DNA of 40,477 bases from Roseomonas sp. HF4. GTDB taxonomy: Bacteria; Pseudomonadota; Alphaproteobacteria; Acetobacterales; Acetobacteraceae. The DNA lies in assembly GCF_005222755.1 (NCBI RefSeq), contig NZ_STGD01000025.1, positions 1-40,477 of the forward strand, in the 5' to 3' direction. Positions 1 to 8,123 of this stretch are shown here, piece after piece. Positions within the stretch are counted from its first letter, which is position 1. Each line of letters opens with the position of its first letter. The translations under genes and the position numbers were made by a program. Under the pieces are notes generated by a model. It made no database searches. It was not told the origin of the DNA and worked only from the letters and a program-made list of their open reading frames with translations.

Positions 1-72
1 CGTGAGTGGTCCATGGCCAAGGCCCAGTTCGCCGTCCTGTTCGGCGAACGCTTCACCAAAGCCATGGCCTGA
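1..72 (+). CDS. IS256-family transposase, C-terminal fragment (5' end outside window)
   Basis: Only the last 23 residues are visible, ending in ...FGERFTKAMA and a TGA at 70-72. The pattern W-x-MAKAQFAVLFGERF matches the C-terminus of IS256/Mutator-type DDE transposases, where an Asn/Lys-x-Gln-Phe-Ala segment follows the catalytic domain. The catalytic residues are not in the window. The frame is open from base 1. Identification rests on a short stretch but agrees with the inverted-repeat-like sequence just after the stop. Confidence 0.6.
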   Translation, partial: REWSMAKAQFAVLFGERFTKAMA

Positions 73-119
73 CCGTGTCGTTCAACCGACCGGCCACACA
101 CGGAATTCCTGACAGTCCC
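1..119 (+). mobile_element. 3' end of an IS256-family insertion sequence
   Basis: The window opens inside an element that carries the C-terminal end of an IS256-type transposase. The element appears to end near 118-120, where the sequence (read on the minus strand) GGGACTGTCAGGAATT begins; this is typical of IS256-family terminal inverted repeats as I remember them. Immediately beyond it, IS66 tnpA coding sequence resumes, so the boundary is set by a change of homology. The left part lies outside the window. A fragment of a similar transposase also occurs at the far right end of the window. Confidence 0.65.
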
Positions 120-327
120 CGCGCACCGGCATGAAGGTCGCCTCCTCCATCACCAGCACACCGCGCCGCTGCGCATCCCGCCACTGCCACAACAAACCGC
201 GGCTCACATCGTGCCGCCGCGCCACATCCACGAACTTCGCCCCCGGCTCGTCCAACTCGGCGAGGATCCGCAGCTTGTCCTCGGGCCGCCAATGACGACG
301 CCGCTCGACCCCGGTGATGATGTCCAT
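119..327 (-). pseudogene. IS66-family TnpA (OrfA) remnant, truncated by an IS256-type element
   Basis: Read on the minus strand from an ATG at 327, about 65 residues match the accessory TnpA protein of IS66-type elements. There is a basic start (GVERRRHWRPEDKLRIL) followed by a helix-turn-helix (VDVARRHDVSRGLLWQW) and the MPVR segment. After MPVR the frame runs into the inverted repeat of the neighbouring IS256-type element and stops at 82, so the natural C-terminus is missing. No IS66 TnpB or TnpC follows in the window. It is best read as a dead remnant interrupted by a second insertion. Confidence 0.65.
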
Positions 328-715
328 CCCGCCATCCGCCCCTGTCCTTAACGGCGCGCCAAAGAACGCCCGTAGGATCACAGGACAGGTTCCGCCCAAA
401 CGCGGTAGGCGGCCCTCGCCGGACGGATACGGCCCGTCAGCAGCAAACCAAGCTGCTTGCGTGTCCCCAACTTGAACCTGCGCCGGGGCAACGGCGTCAA
501 CCAACCGTGCTTCGGTCGATGAAGGCGAGGTGAGATGCCCGCATCGGCGCATCGGAGGCGTACCTGCACATTCCGCTCGACTTCCCTGCGACAGGAAGCA
601 TTGGTGCTGACGCGCCGCGGGGGCAGGCAGCCCGCGAGAGCAAACCCGGCAAGAGCCGGGCTTCGGGTGGTGGGAGCGCCGCATGGTGCGGTCTCCCGCT
701 CAAGGAACCATCCCG
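328..715. other. Gene-free stretch between IS66 remnant and DUF3489 gene
   Basis: I see no convincing coding sequence in these 388 bases: open frames on both strands lack recognisable protein sequence and compete with each other. The one clear structure is a hairpin at 645-660 (CCCGGC, loop AAGA, GCCGGG), 56 bases before the DUF3489 start, which could be a leader structure or a terminator. The left part may be leftover upstream sequence of the IS66-type element, but I could not recognise its terminal repeat. Confidence 0.5.
645..660. terminator. Hairpin upstream of DUF3489 gene
   Basis: CCCGGC (645-650), loop AAGA, GCCGGG (655-660). It is flanked by AAA on the left, which on the minus strand gives a short T run after the stem. 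A weak intrinsic terminator on the minus strand, or a leader hairpin for the plus-strand cassette. Confidence 0.35.
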
Positions 716-1312
716 ATGTCCACCACCAAGACCCTCACCGTCGCCCAGTTGCTCATCCTGACCACCGCCGCGCAGCGGCCCGATCACATGGTCCTCCCTC
801 TGCCACCGACGATCCGCACCCGCGGGGGAGCGCAGCGCAACCTTCTCGGTACCCTGCTCAAGATGGAGCTCGTCGAGGAAGTGCCGGTGGATGACGCGAC
901 AATCGCTTGGCAGAGCGACGAGGCCGGCCAGCACCACGGCCTCCGTCTCACCGCAGCCGGCCTCGTCGCCGCAGGCGCCTCGGCCGATTTGGCGGTGGAA
1001 CCGCTGAATGTCGGGATGAGCGATGAGGGCCCGGCAGCTTCCGTGGGCACCGATGCTGCAGCGTTCGGGGAGGCCGCCGCTGAGCGGGGTGAGCAGGAAG
1101 CGCCGCCCCGGCGCCCGACCGGCAAGCTGGGCGAGGTGCTGCAGGCGATCTCGGCCGAGGCGGGTGCGACGCTCGCCGAGATCACCACGCTCACCGGGTG
1201 GCTGCCGCACACCGCCCGCGCCGCGGTCACCGGCCTGCGCAAGCGCGGTTTCGATGTGGCGCTCATCCAGCAGGACGGCCGCAAGGCCTACCGTCTGACC
1301 GCGGCTGGCTGA
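716..1312 (+). CDS. DUF3489 domain protein with predicted winged-helix fold
   Basis: This 198-residue protein has a C-terminal DUF3489 region (about residues 132-198): GKLGEVLQAISAEAGATLAEI, then a segment about TGW-LPHTARAAVTGLRKRGFDV, and RKAYRLT at the end. The pattern suggests a DNA-binding helix-turn-helix followed by a wing. The N-terminal half (TVAQLLILTTAAQR...RNLLGTLLKMELVEEV) looks like a second, related helical module. The start is the ATG at 716, preceded by AAGGAA at a good distance; an upstream ATG at 683 lacks such a site. One base separates its stop from the DUF2924 gene. The family commonly occurs beside DUF2924 and recombinase genes in alphaproteobacteria; its molecular role is unknown. 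Regulation of the recombinase or binding of attachment DNA is inference. Confidence 0.8.
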   Translation: MSTTKTLTVAQLLILTTAAQRPDHMVLPLPPTIRTRGGAQRNLLGTLLKMELVEEVPVDDATIAWQSDEAGQHHGLRLTAAGLVAAGASADLAVEPLNVGMSDEGPAASVGTDAAAFGEAAAERGEQEAPPRRPTGKLGEVLQAISAEAGATLAEITTLTGWLPHTARAAVTGLRKRGFDVALIQQDGRKAYRLTAAG

Positions 1313-1313
1313 G

Positions 1314-1880
1314 ATGGCCGTGATGACCGGCGAGGGCGGAGCAGGGAGTGACGTGCCTCTACGCGCATCGGGTTGCGCGCCTCTGCCCGCAGGCCGTGAC
1401 GCCGCCGCGCCAATTGAAGAATTGGGCCAGCGCCTCGCAGCCCTGGCTGGCTTGGAGTTGGAAGACCTGCGCACCGCGTGGCGCAAACTATACCGCAGCG
1501 CTCCGCCGCTCCGCCTCAGCCGTGATCTCCTGCAGCGCAGTTTTGCCCATCGGATGCAGGAGGAGGCACTGGGCGGCCTCTCCACCGCTGCGCAACGTCA
1601 GCTGGTTGCTCTCGCACGTAGCTTGGCGGCCGACAGCAAGCAGCCGCCGGTATCACCCGCCGTCAAGCTCAAGCCAGGCACGACCCTCGTGCGCGAATGG
1701 CACGGCCGGACGCATACCGTGATCGTGCAGGAGAAGGGCTTCGAGCATGAGGGCAAGCACTACACCTCCCTGACCCAGATCGCCCACCACATCACCGGCG
1801 CGCACTGGTCCGGCCCGCGCTTCTTCGGTCTACGTCGAGCAGCGAAGAACCCGAGCCGGGGAGCGGCCGACGGTGAATGA
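1314..1880 (+). CDS. DUF2924 domain protein
   Basis: This 188-residue protein matches DUF2924. The N-terminal part has LAALAGLELEDLRTAWRKLY and LSRDLLQRSFAHRMQEEALGGL. The C-terminal part has the highly conserved LKPGTTLVREWHGRTHTVIV, the KHYTSLTQIAHHITGAHWSGPRFFGL stretch and a small basic tail. The later segment resembles a compact DNA-binding module found in phage and integrative elements. It starts one base after the DUF3489 stop, and its last codons overlap the GTG start of the recombinase by 8 bases, so the three genes are translationally coupled. The start could also be the GTG or ATG a few codons further in. Function is not established; a recombination accessory factor is a reasonable inference. 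Confidence 0.8.
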   Translation: MAVMTGEGGAGSDVPLRASGCAPLPAGRDAAAPIEELGQRLAALAGLELEDLRTAWRKLYRSAPPLRLSRDLLQRSFAHRMQEEALGGLSTAAQRQLVALARSLAADSKQPPVSPAVKLKPGTTLVREWHGRTHTVIVQEKGFEHEGKHYTSLTQIAHHITGAHWSGPRFFGLRRAAKNPSRGAADGE

Positions 1881-3603
1881 GCAGCGCCGACCGTCGACGT
1901 CATCGGCGCATCGCGGTGCGAGCCGGCGCTGCGCCATCTACACCCGCAAGTCCTCCGACGAAGGACTCGACCAGGTCTTCAACAGCCTCGACGCGCAGCG
2001 TGAGGCTTGCGAAGCCTATGCCAGCAGCCAGCGCCATGAGGGTTGGCTGCTGCTGCCGACCCGGTACGACGATGGCGGCCTGTCCGGCGGCAATCTCGAG
2101 CGGCCCGGCCTGCAGCGCCTGCTGGCCGACATCGGGGCCGGCAAGGTCGACCTGGTGCTGGTCTATAAGGTCGACCGCCTGACCCGCTCGCTGCCCGACT
2201 TCGCCCGCATCGTCGAAGTCATGGATGAGCATGGTGCCTCGTTTGTCTCGGTCACCCAGCACTTCAACACCGCGACCAGCATGGGCCGGCTCACGCTGAA
2301 CATGCTGCTGTCCTTCGCGCAGTTCGAGCGCGAGGTCGCCGGCGAGCGCATCCGCGACAAGATCGCCGCGTCCAAGCGCAAAGGCATGTGGATGGGCGGG
2401 TCCGTCCCACTCGGCTACGTGGTTCGCGATCGCAAGCTGGTCGTCGATGACGCCGAGGCCGAGAGGGTACGGTACGTGTTCCGCACCTATCATGAACTCG
2501 GCGCTGTCCGACTGCTGCATGCACGGCTCGACGTGGAGGGCGTCGCCAGCAAGTCGGGTCAGCGCCTCTCGCACGGCGCCCTGTTCCACATGCTGCAGAA
2601 CCGGGTCTATCGCGGTGAGGTGCGGCACAAGGGCAACGTCTATCCCGGCGAGCACGAGGCCATCATAGACCTCTCGCTGTGGGATGCCGTGCAGACGCAG
2701 CTGGCCGAGAACCGCGTGCAGCGCGCCTCCGGCAGCAATGCCGATCATCCGAGCCTGCTGGCCGGCCTGGCCTACGAGGGTGACACTGACACACGCCTGA
2801 CGCCGACCCATGCCGTGAAGGCGGGTAAGCGGTATCGCTACTATGTCTCGCAGACGCTGATCGGCGGGCCACGCTCGTCGTCGCCGAGCGGCCGTCGGGT
2901 TCCTGCCAGTGATCTCGAGCAGCTGGTGATCGGTCGTCTGCGCCGGTTCCTCGCTGATGAAGCGGCCTTGTACGCGGCGCTGCAGCCCATCGTGCCGGAC
3001 GCAGCGGGGCGCCGCAGGCTGCTCGATCGAGCATCCCGCCTCGCGCAGGACTGGCCCAAGATGAGCGCGACCGAGGTGCGGCAAATGCTGCGCAGGATGC
3101 TATCGCGCGTTAGCCTCCACACCGATCGGATCGATTTGCATGTGCGGCTCGATCGCGTGCCGCGGCTGCTGACCGGTGGACCTGAAGCAGCGTCGCTCGA
3201 CGCCATGCCCGGTAAGGTGGAAGGCTCAGGGCTGGTTCTGTCCGTGCAGGCATCGCTGCGGCGCGCCGGGAAAGAGATCGCGATGGTGCTCGGGGCAGAC
3301 CCGGCTGTCGCACGATCCGCCGATCCCGCCATGATGCGATTGATCCTGCGCGCCCGGTCGATGTGGGAGAAGGTGCAGCGCGGCGAGGTGGCAGGGCTCG
3401 GAGAACTCGCAGCTCAGGAAGGCGTCAGCGGCTCCTACGCTTCACGGCTCATCCGACTTGCGTTCCTCGCACCGGATATCCTGACGGCGATCATGAACGG
3501 TCGGCAGCCGGTTGAACTGTCCGCGGCTGCACTGATGCAGGAGTGCCGGCGCGGCCTGCCGCTCGACTGGCAGCAGCAACGCGACGAGCTCGGCTGCCGC
3601 TGA
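1873..3603 (+). CDS. Large serine recombinase
   Basis: This 576-residue recombinase has an N-terminal resolvase/invertase domain (about residues 19-165) with the nucleophile Ser27 in YTRKSS and the conserved LVYKVDRLTRS segment. A Recombinase domain follows (about 175-280, with FHMLQNRVYRGEVRHKG), then a ribbon-like region (YEGDTDTRLTPTHAVKAG) that lacks the usual zinc-binding cysteines, as in the subgroup seen next to DUF3489/DUF2924. The C-terminal tail holds a helix-turn-helix-like stretch (ELAAQEGVSGSYASRLIRLA). It starts at GTG 1873 inside the end of the DUF2924 gene. Such enzymes integrate and excise mobile DNA by concerted double-strand breaks at attachment sites. It is intact and points toward tRNA-Gln 290 bases away. 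Confidence 0.92.
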   Translation: MNEQRRPSTSSAHRGASRRCAIYTRKSSDEGLDQVFNSLDAQREACEAYASSQRHEGWLLLPTRYDDGGLSGGNLERPGLQRLLADIGAGKVDLVLVYKVDRLTRSLPDFARIVEVMDEHGASFVSVTQHFNTATSMGRLTLNMLLSFAQFEREVAGERIRDKIAASKRKGMWMGGSVPLGYVVRDRKLVVDDAEAERVRYVFRTYHELGAVRLLHARLDVEGVASKSGQRLSHGALFHMLQNRVYRGEVRHKGNVYPGEHEAIIDLSLWDAVQTQLAENRVQRASGSNADHPSLLAGLAYEGDTDTRLTPTHAVKAGKRYRYYVSQTLIGGPRSSSPSGRRVPASDLEQLVIGRLRRFLADEAALYAALQPIVPDAAGRRRLLDRASRLAQDWPKMSATEVRQMLRRMLSRVSLHTDRIDLHVRLDRVPRLLTGGPEAASLDAMPGKVEGSGLVLSVQASLRRAGKEIAMVLGADPAVARSADPAMMRLILRARSMWEKVQRGEVAGLGELAAQEGVSGSYASRLIRLAFLAPDILTAIMNGRQPVELSAAALMQECRRGLPLDWQQQRDELGCR

Positions 3604-3890
3604 TCCCTAGAACATCCCAACGTCAGCTGGGATACAGAGGCACGCGTCGGCATCGATCCGGCGCGGCCTCGCTTTCGGCTTCCTGTGCCGCAGCGAAGGC
3701 CACCCCAAAACTCGTACTGCCGAAATGGGCAGGAGAGACGCGGGCACGGATTGCGCCGCGAATCCGGGACCAAATGCGTCTCTCGGGCGCCGTGCGAAAT
3801 CGGCATCGGCGCAAGGCCGCGGAATTCCGGGCCTGTCCGCGAGGACCCATTCCGAAGCAAAAATCCTTCAATATCAAATACTTAACGTGG
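3604..3890. other. Gene-free stretch between recombinase and tRNA-Gln
   Basis: No convincing gene is visible. An inverted repeat at 3614-3633 (ATCCCA ... TGGGAT, 8-base loop) lies 10 bases after the recombinase stop. The segment is less GC-rich near the tRNA (AATATCAAATACTTAACG at about 3869-3886). Serine recombinase elements often carry one attachment site next to the recombinase gene, so this stretch is the natural place for one end of the element. I could not find a repeat of the tRNA 3' end elsewhere in the window. Confidence 0.4.
3614..3633. repeat. Inverted repeat after recombinase gene
   Basis: ATCCCA at 3614-3619 pairs with TGGGAT at 3628-3633 across ACGTCAGC. It may be a weak terminator of the recombinase operon (no T-run) or part of an attachment site. 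Confidence 0.35.
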
Positions 3891-3962
3891 TTGGGGCGCC
3901 AGGATTCGAACCTGGGAATGGCGGTACCAAAAACCGCTGCCTTACCGCTTGGCGACGCCCCA
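3891..3962 (-). tRNA. tRNA-Gln (anticodon TTG)
   Basis: Reading the minus strand from 3962, the cloverleaf is complete: acceptor TGGGGCG pairs with CGCCCCA, D arm GCC...GGC, anticodon arm GCGGT-TTTTGGT-ACCGC with TTG in the loop, T arm CCAGG-TTCGAAT-CCTGG, discriminator A. That gives 72 bases without an encoded CCA. It lies 20 bases downstream of ispE on the same strand and could be read through from it. Its 3' end faces the recombinase cassette. Confidence 0.95.
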
Positions 3963-3982
3963 GCCGCGCGCTCTCATACCCT

Positions 3983-4846
3983 TCACGGACCGGCGCCGTG
4001 AAGCCCCCCGCCCCATCGCCACCATGTCGCGGGCAGTGCCCCCGCCGCGCGCGCCGCCGCCGCCGGAGCCGCGAACAGCGCGAAACAGGTCGCGCCGGAT
4101 CCGCTCATGCGCGCCATGAGGCAGCCCGGCAGCGCACGGAGTGCAGCCAACACCTCGGCCACCGGCGGGCACAGCGCGATGGCCGGCGCCTCCAGGTCGT
4201 TGCCGAGCGCGCCGAGGTCGCGCGCCATCGCCGACGCATCCGCCCACCCCGCCGGCAGCGCCGCCGGCGCGCCGAATGCGCCGCCGCGCGCCCGGAACAC
4301 TGCCGGGGTCGCCAGCGCGACGCGTGGATTGGCCAGCAGGATCCCGCAGGGCGGCAACCGCGGCGCCGGGCGCAGCACCTCGCCGATGCCGCCCAGCACG
4401 CAGGGGCGGGCCGCAAGGCAGCACGGAATGTCGGCGCCGAGCGGCAGGGCCAGCGCGGCCAGGCGCTCCATCGGCCAGTCCAGCGTCCAGAGCGCGTTCA
4501 GCGCCCGCAGCGCGGCGGCCGCATCCGCGCTGCCGCCGCCGATGCCCGACGCCACCGGCAGGCGCTTGGTCAACGTGAGCGCCGCCCGCGGCGCCACGCC
4601 CGCTGCGGTCGCGAGCGCGCGGGCCGCGCGCAGCACCAGGTTGTCGGGCTCTGCCGCCAGCGCGCCGGCCTCCGGGCCGTCCAGCGCGAGGCCCAGCGCA
4701 TCGGCGGGCGCCGCCGCCACCGCATCCGCCGCCCCCGCGAAGACCACGAGGCTGTCGAGCAGATGATACCCATCCGCGCGCCGGCCGGTGACATGGAGAT
4801 GGAGGTTGACCTTGGCCGGCGCGGCCTCGGTGACCGGCAGGCTCAG
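3983..4846 (-). CDS. ispE: 4-diphosphocytidyl-2-C-methyl-D-erythritol kinase
   Basis: IspE phosphorylates CDP-methylerythritol at the 2-hydroxyl in the MEP pathway to isopentenyl diphosphate, in the cytoplasm. The GHMP-kinase fold is clear: AKVNLHLHV near the start with catalytic Lys12, the glycine-rich ATP loop LPVASGIGGGSADAAAAL (about 97-112), GADIPCCL with catalytic Asp139, and a C-terminal MSGSGATCFALF motif. Length is about 287 residues, normal for the family. No ATG, GTG or TTG lies in frame near the conserved N-terminus. The best start is a CTG at 4846-4844 that overlaps the TGA of the upstream lipoprotein gene (CTGA), with GGAGA 8 bases before it. The product would feed the carotenoid genes further along, among others. 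Confidence 0.9.
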   Translation of the reverse strand: MSLPVTEAAPAKVNLHLHVTGRRADGYHLLDSLVVFAGAADAVAAAPADALGLALDGPEAGALAAEPDNLVLRAARALATAAGVAPRAALTLTKRLPVASGIGGGSADAAAALRALNALWTLDWPMERLAALALPLGADIPCCLAARPCVLGGIGEVLRPAPRLPPCGILLANPRVALATPAVFRARGGAFGAPAALPAGWADASAMARDLGALGNDLEAPAIALCPPVAEVLAALRALPGCLMARMSGSGATCFALFAAPAAAARAAGALPATWWRWGGGLHGAGP

Positions 4847-6543
4847 CGCCGGTTCTCCGCGACGGGGTTGTCGGGCAGGCCGCTGCGGATCTTGGCCTCG
4901 ATCTTCGGCCCCTCCTCGCCCTCGGGGCCGAGGGCCAGCGCGCGGCGCCACTGGAACTGCGCCTCCCGCTGGCGGCCCGCCACCCAGTAGGCGTCGCCCA
5001 GGTGGTCGTTGATCACGCTGTTGCGCGGCTCGAGTTCCACCGCCCGTTCCAGCCACCGGATCGCGCCCGGCATGTCGCCGAGCTTGAACAGCGCCCAGCC
5101 CAGGCTGTCGGCGATGTTGCCGTCCTGCGGGCGGAGCGCCACCGCGCGTTCCAGCATGCGCCGCGCCTCGGCCAGGTTCTCGCCGCGCTCGACCCAGGTG
5201 TAGCCGAGGTAGTTCAGCACGTAGGGTTGCTCGGGGCTGAGCTCGAGCGCGCGGCGGAAATCGGGTTCCGCCTGCGCCCAGTCGCCGCCGCGCTCCCGCG
5301 CGATGCCGCGGGCGTAGAACAGCGCCCAGTGCCCTGCCGTGGGGCTCGGGACGCGGCGGATCGCCTCATCGTAGGCGGCGGCGGACTCCGCCCAGCGGCT
5401 GCGGGTCCGCAGCATGTCGCCGAGCCGCGCATGCGGCTGCGACGCGCCGGGGAAGGCGGCGGCGATGCGCTGGTACTCGGCGACCGCCTCCTCCGTCCGG
5501 TCAAGCCGGTCGAGCAGCGTCGCGCGGCGCAGGCCGACCATCCCGGCCAGCGGGTCGTTGGCCGGGATGCGGTCGAGCTCGGCGATCGCGGCGGCGAATT
5601 GCCGTTCGTCGGACAGCGCATCGGCCGCCAGCAGCAGCCCGGGCGTGAAGCCCGGCCGCAGCCGCAGCGCGAGCCGCGTTAGCGCCAGTGAGAATTCCGC
5701 CGCACCCTGCCCGCGCAGCGCGCCGGCCAGCGCCAGGTGCGCCTCGGCCATCCCCTCGACCGGGGAGGCGACGGCGCGGCTGGTCAGGATCTGTTCGCGC
5801 GCCGCTTCGCCCATGGCCAGCGCCAGGTCGTCCTGCCCGCGGGAGAGGCTCTCGATCAGGCGGTCCGCGTCACTCTCGCGGCCGCCGCGGGCCATGATGC
5901 CGGCCGAGATCTGCACGAGCCGCAGCGTCGGCGGCTGGCTGTCGCCGATCGCGATGCGCACGAAGCGCTCGGCTTCCCGCGAGCGGCCGGCGAGGTCGCA
6001 GATCAGCGCGGCATGCAGCGCATAGAGCGACCGCAGCCGCCCGCCTTCCGCGAGCGGCCGCAGCAGGGCCACCGCCGCGTCGGTCTGGCCCTTGCCGTGC
6101 ATCACCCAGGCCAGCAGCAGGGGCTGCAGCAGCTGGGACGCGCCCTGGCGCGGCAGGCTGCGGATACGGGCCTCGGCGCGGTCCCACCGCCCGGCCTGCG
6201 CCTCCGTGCCGGCCACCAGCATGGCGGCGAGCGGATTGTCCGGCAGGCGCCGGGCAAGGCGAAGGGCCTCGCTGCGACCGTCGAGAAGCGTCGCGATGAA
6301 GGCGCGCTGGACCACCTCCGGCTGGTCCGGGTCGGCACGCAGCGCGGCCAGCAGGCTGTCGGCGGCGATGCGCGTGTCGGATTCGGCCGTCGCGAAGCGC
6401 CCGGCGAGATAGGCGCCGAAGGCGTTGCTCGCCGACGGCCTGAAACCCTGCTCGCCGGGGCGCCCGCCTTCTGCCGCGGCGCAGGCCGAGAGCATGGCGA
6501 CGGCGAGGAAGGCGAGGCGGCGCGGGGCGAAGGGACGGCTCAT
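4843..6543 (-). CDS. Tetratricopeptide-repeat lipoprotein
   Basis: A 566-residue protein with a lipoprotein signal (basic MSRPFAPRR, hydrophobic LAFLAVAM, lipobox LSAC with Cys21), so it is probably anchored to a membrane facing the periplasm. The rest is helical repeat. The C-terminal half has clear TPR units, for example LGDMLRTRSRWAESAAAYDE, ALELSPEQPYVLNYLGYTWV and ALRPQDGNIADSLGWALFKL at about 375-540. It resembles the alphaproteobacterial TPR family encoded beside ispE, which probably acts in envelope assembly; no enzyme activity is indicated. The stop codon overlaps the CTG start of ispE, so the two are translationally coupled. The start at 6543 lacks a strong ribosome-binding site. 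Confidence 0.85.
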   Translation of the reverse strand: MSRPFAPRRLAFLAVAMLSACAAAEGGRPGEQGFRPSASNAFGAYLAGRFATAESDTRIAADSLLAALRADPDQPEVVQRAFIATLLDGRSEALRLARRLPDNPLAAMLVAGTEAQAGRWDRAEARIRSLPRQGASQLLQPLLLAWVMHGKGQTDAAVALLRPLAEGGRLRSLYALHAALICDLAGRSREAERFVRIAIGDSQPPTLRLVQISAGIMARGGRESDADRLIESLSRGQDDLALAMGEAAREQILTSRAVASPVEGMAEAHLALAGALRGQGAAEFSLALTRLALRLRPGFTPGLLLAADALSDERQFAAAIAELDRIPANDPLAGMVGLRRATLLDRLDRTEEAVAEYQRIAAAFPGASQPHARLGDMLRTRSRWAESAAAYDEAIRRVPSPTAGHWALFYARGIARERGGDWAQAEPDFRRALELSPEQPYVLNYLGYTWVERGENLAEARRMLERAVALRPQDGNIADSLGWALFKLGDMPGAIRWLERAVELEPRNSVINDHLGDAYWVAGRQREAQFQWRRALALGPEGEEGPKIEAKIRSGLPDNPVAENRR

Positions 6544-6632
6544 CGATGCAGTCTAGATCAGAACGCACCGGGCTGACATCGGCCGTCTGCGGGCGCGCCG
6601 GATGCCGCGGACCGGCCGCGCCGCATCGGCCC

Positions 6633-8123
6633 TCAGGTCGGGAAGCCCACCATGGTTCCGGGCGCGAAGGCGGGCGGCTGCGGGTAATGCAGGCCGCGCT
6701 GGCCGGACAGGCTGCGGTCCGGCTTTCCAGGGTAGGGGCCGGGGTCGAAGCCCAGCAGCGCGCCATCCTTCACCCAGCCCTGGTCCAGGTCGCTGCCCCA
6801 GGCGGCGGCGGCCAGCGCCTCCTGCAGCCGGCCCCGGACGCCGGCGTAGTCGGCATCCGCGGCGCGGTTCACGATCTCGTCAGGATCGCGCTCGAGGTCG
6901 AACAACTGAAACGCGTTCCCTGCCGGGTACCAGATCAGCTTGTGCCGACCGTCATGCGCCATGCGCGTCGCGCCGTTGGTCTCGAGCGTGTCGCCGGTCA
7001 GCACCGCGCGCGGGGCGCCGAGCATGGAGCGCCCCTCGACCGTCGCGGGCGCGGGAATGCCGGCGAGATCCAGCAGCGTCGGCATCACGTCCTGCAGCCC
7101 GACGAGGCGGTGGTCCACGCGGTCGGTGCCGACGCGCGCATCCGCCGCGCGGCCGACAAGGATGCAGGGGATGTTGCCCGAGCCCTCGTAGTAGGTGCGC
7201 TTGGCATAGAGCCCGTGGTCGCCCAGCATGTCGCCATGGTCGGCCGTCAGCAGGATGACGGTGTCGTCCAGCAGCCCTTCCTCCCGCAGCGTGCCGATCA
7301 CGACGCGGAGCTGGTGGTCGATATGCGTGGCCATGGCGTAGAAGGCGCGGCGCACCTCGGCCAGGACGTGCGGCGCGAGCGCCGGCCAGTAGTTCCGCAC
7401 CATCTTCAGTGCGAAGGGGAGGTTCGCCGCGTCCTCGGACCAGGGCGCCGTGAGCGGCGCGGGCGGCTCGAACTGGCGATACAGGTCCATGTAGGTCTGC
7501 AGCGGCACCAGCGGCGGGTGCGGCGCGGTATAGGACAGGCACCAGAAGGCCGGGCGCGTCGGGTCGCGCCGCCGGATCTCGCGCGCCATCGCGAAGGACG
7601 CCCAGTTCGTGACGTGGCAGTCCTCCGGCAGGTGCCAGGCGCGGTGCATGTAGTTGTTGTTGTTCATCCCGTGCAGGAACTGCTTGCCGGGGTGCCCCTG
7701 GTCGGCCAGGAAGATGTCGTGGTCGTCGGGGCCGCCCAGGTGCGGCCGCCCTTCCTCGCTCAGCAGCACGTTGTCGAAGCCGATGCGGTCGCGCGGCGGA
7801 TAGACATGCAGCTTGCCCACGCAGAGCGTCTGGTAGCCCGCGCCGCCGAAGGCCTGCGCGATGGTCGGCAGGTGCTTTGGCATGGTGTTGGTGGTGCCGA
7901 AGACCCGGTCGCCATGGGTGCGCGTCGTGGTGCCGGTCATCAGCGTGCGCCGCGCGGGGATGCAGATCGGCGTCTCGGCATAGGCGCGTGTGTAGCGGAT
8001 GCCGTTGCGCGCCAGCTGGTCCAGCGTCGGCGTCAGCACCGTGGGGTGCCCCGCGCAGCCGAGCATGCGGCCGGGCCACTGGTCGACGGTGATCAGCAGC
8101 ACGTTGGGGCGCGTGTCGGCCAT
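6633..8123 (-). CDS. Sulfatase (formylglycine-dependent, type I)
   Basis: A 496-residue alkaline-phosphatase-fold sulfatase. The N-terminus has the metal site [10 protein letters not shown]. The signature CIPAR at 54-58 (C-x-P-x-R) is the site where cysteine is converted to formylglycine, so it should be active if a maturase is present. The second metal motif [13 protein letters not shown] lies near residue 318. No signal peptide is seen, which suggests cytoplasmic location. It resembles choline-sulfatase and arylsulfatase-like families; the substrate cannot be told from sequence. The ATG at 8123 has GAGGAG 10 bases before it. It is divergent from the aldehyde dehydrogenase gene, across 151 bases. 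Confidence 0.88.
   Translation of the reverse strand: MADTRPNVLLITVDQWPGRMLGCAGHPTVLTPTLDQLARNGIRYTRAYAETPICIPARRTLMTGTTTRTHGDRVFGTTNTMPKHLPTIAQAFGGAGYQTLCVGKLHVYPPRDRIGFDNVLLSEEGRPHLGGPDDHDIFLADQGHPGKQFLHGMNNNNYMHRAWHLPEDCHVTNWASFAMAREIRRRDPTRPAFWCLSYTAPHPPLVPLQTYMDLYRQFEPPAPLTAPWSEDAANLPFALKMVRNYWPALAPHVLAEVRRAFYAMATHIDHQLRVVIGTLREEGLLDDTVILLTADHGDMLGDHGLYAKRTYYEGSGNIPCILVGRAADARVGTDRVDHRLVGLQDVMPTLLDLAGIPAPATVEGRSMLGAPRAVLTGDTLETNGATRMAHDGRHKLIWYPAGNAFQLFDLERDPDEIVNRAADADYAGVRGRLQEALAAAAWGSDLDQGWVKDGALLGFDPGPYPGKPDRSLSGQRGLHYPQPPAFAPGTMVGFPT

Noticed and set aside
3604..3962. An attachment-site duplication of the tRNA-Gln 3' end inside the window
   Set aside because: I looked for the T-arm/acceptor sequence in 1-3890 and found no second copy; the other end must lie outside the window or the tRNA is not the target.
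3725..4990. Long plus-strand open frame over tRNA-Gln and ispE
   Set aside because: It crosses a tRNA, is antisense to ispE, and its product is low-complexity Arg/Ala sequence with no family resemblance; a GC-driven shadow.
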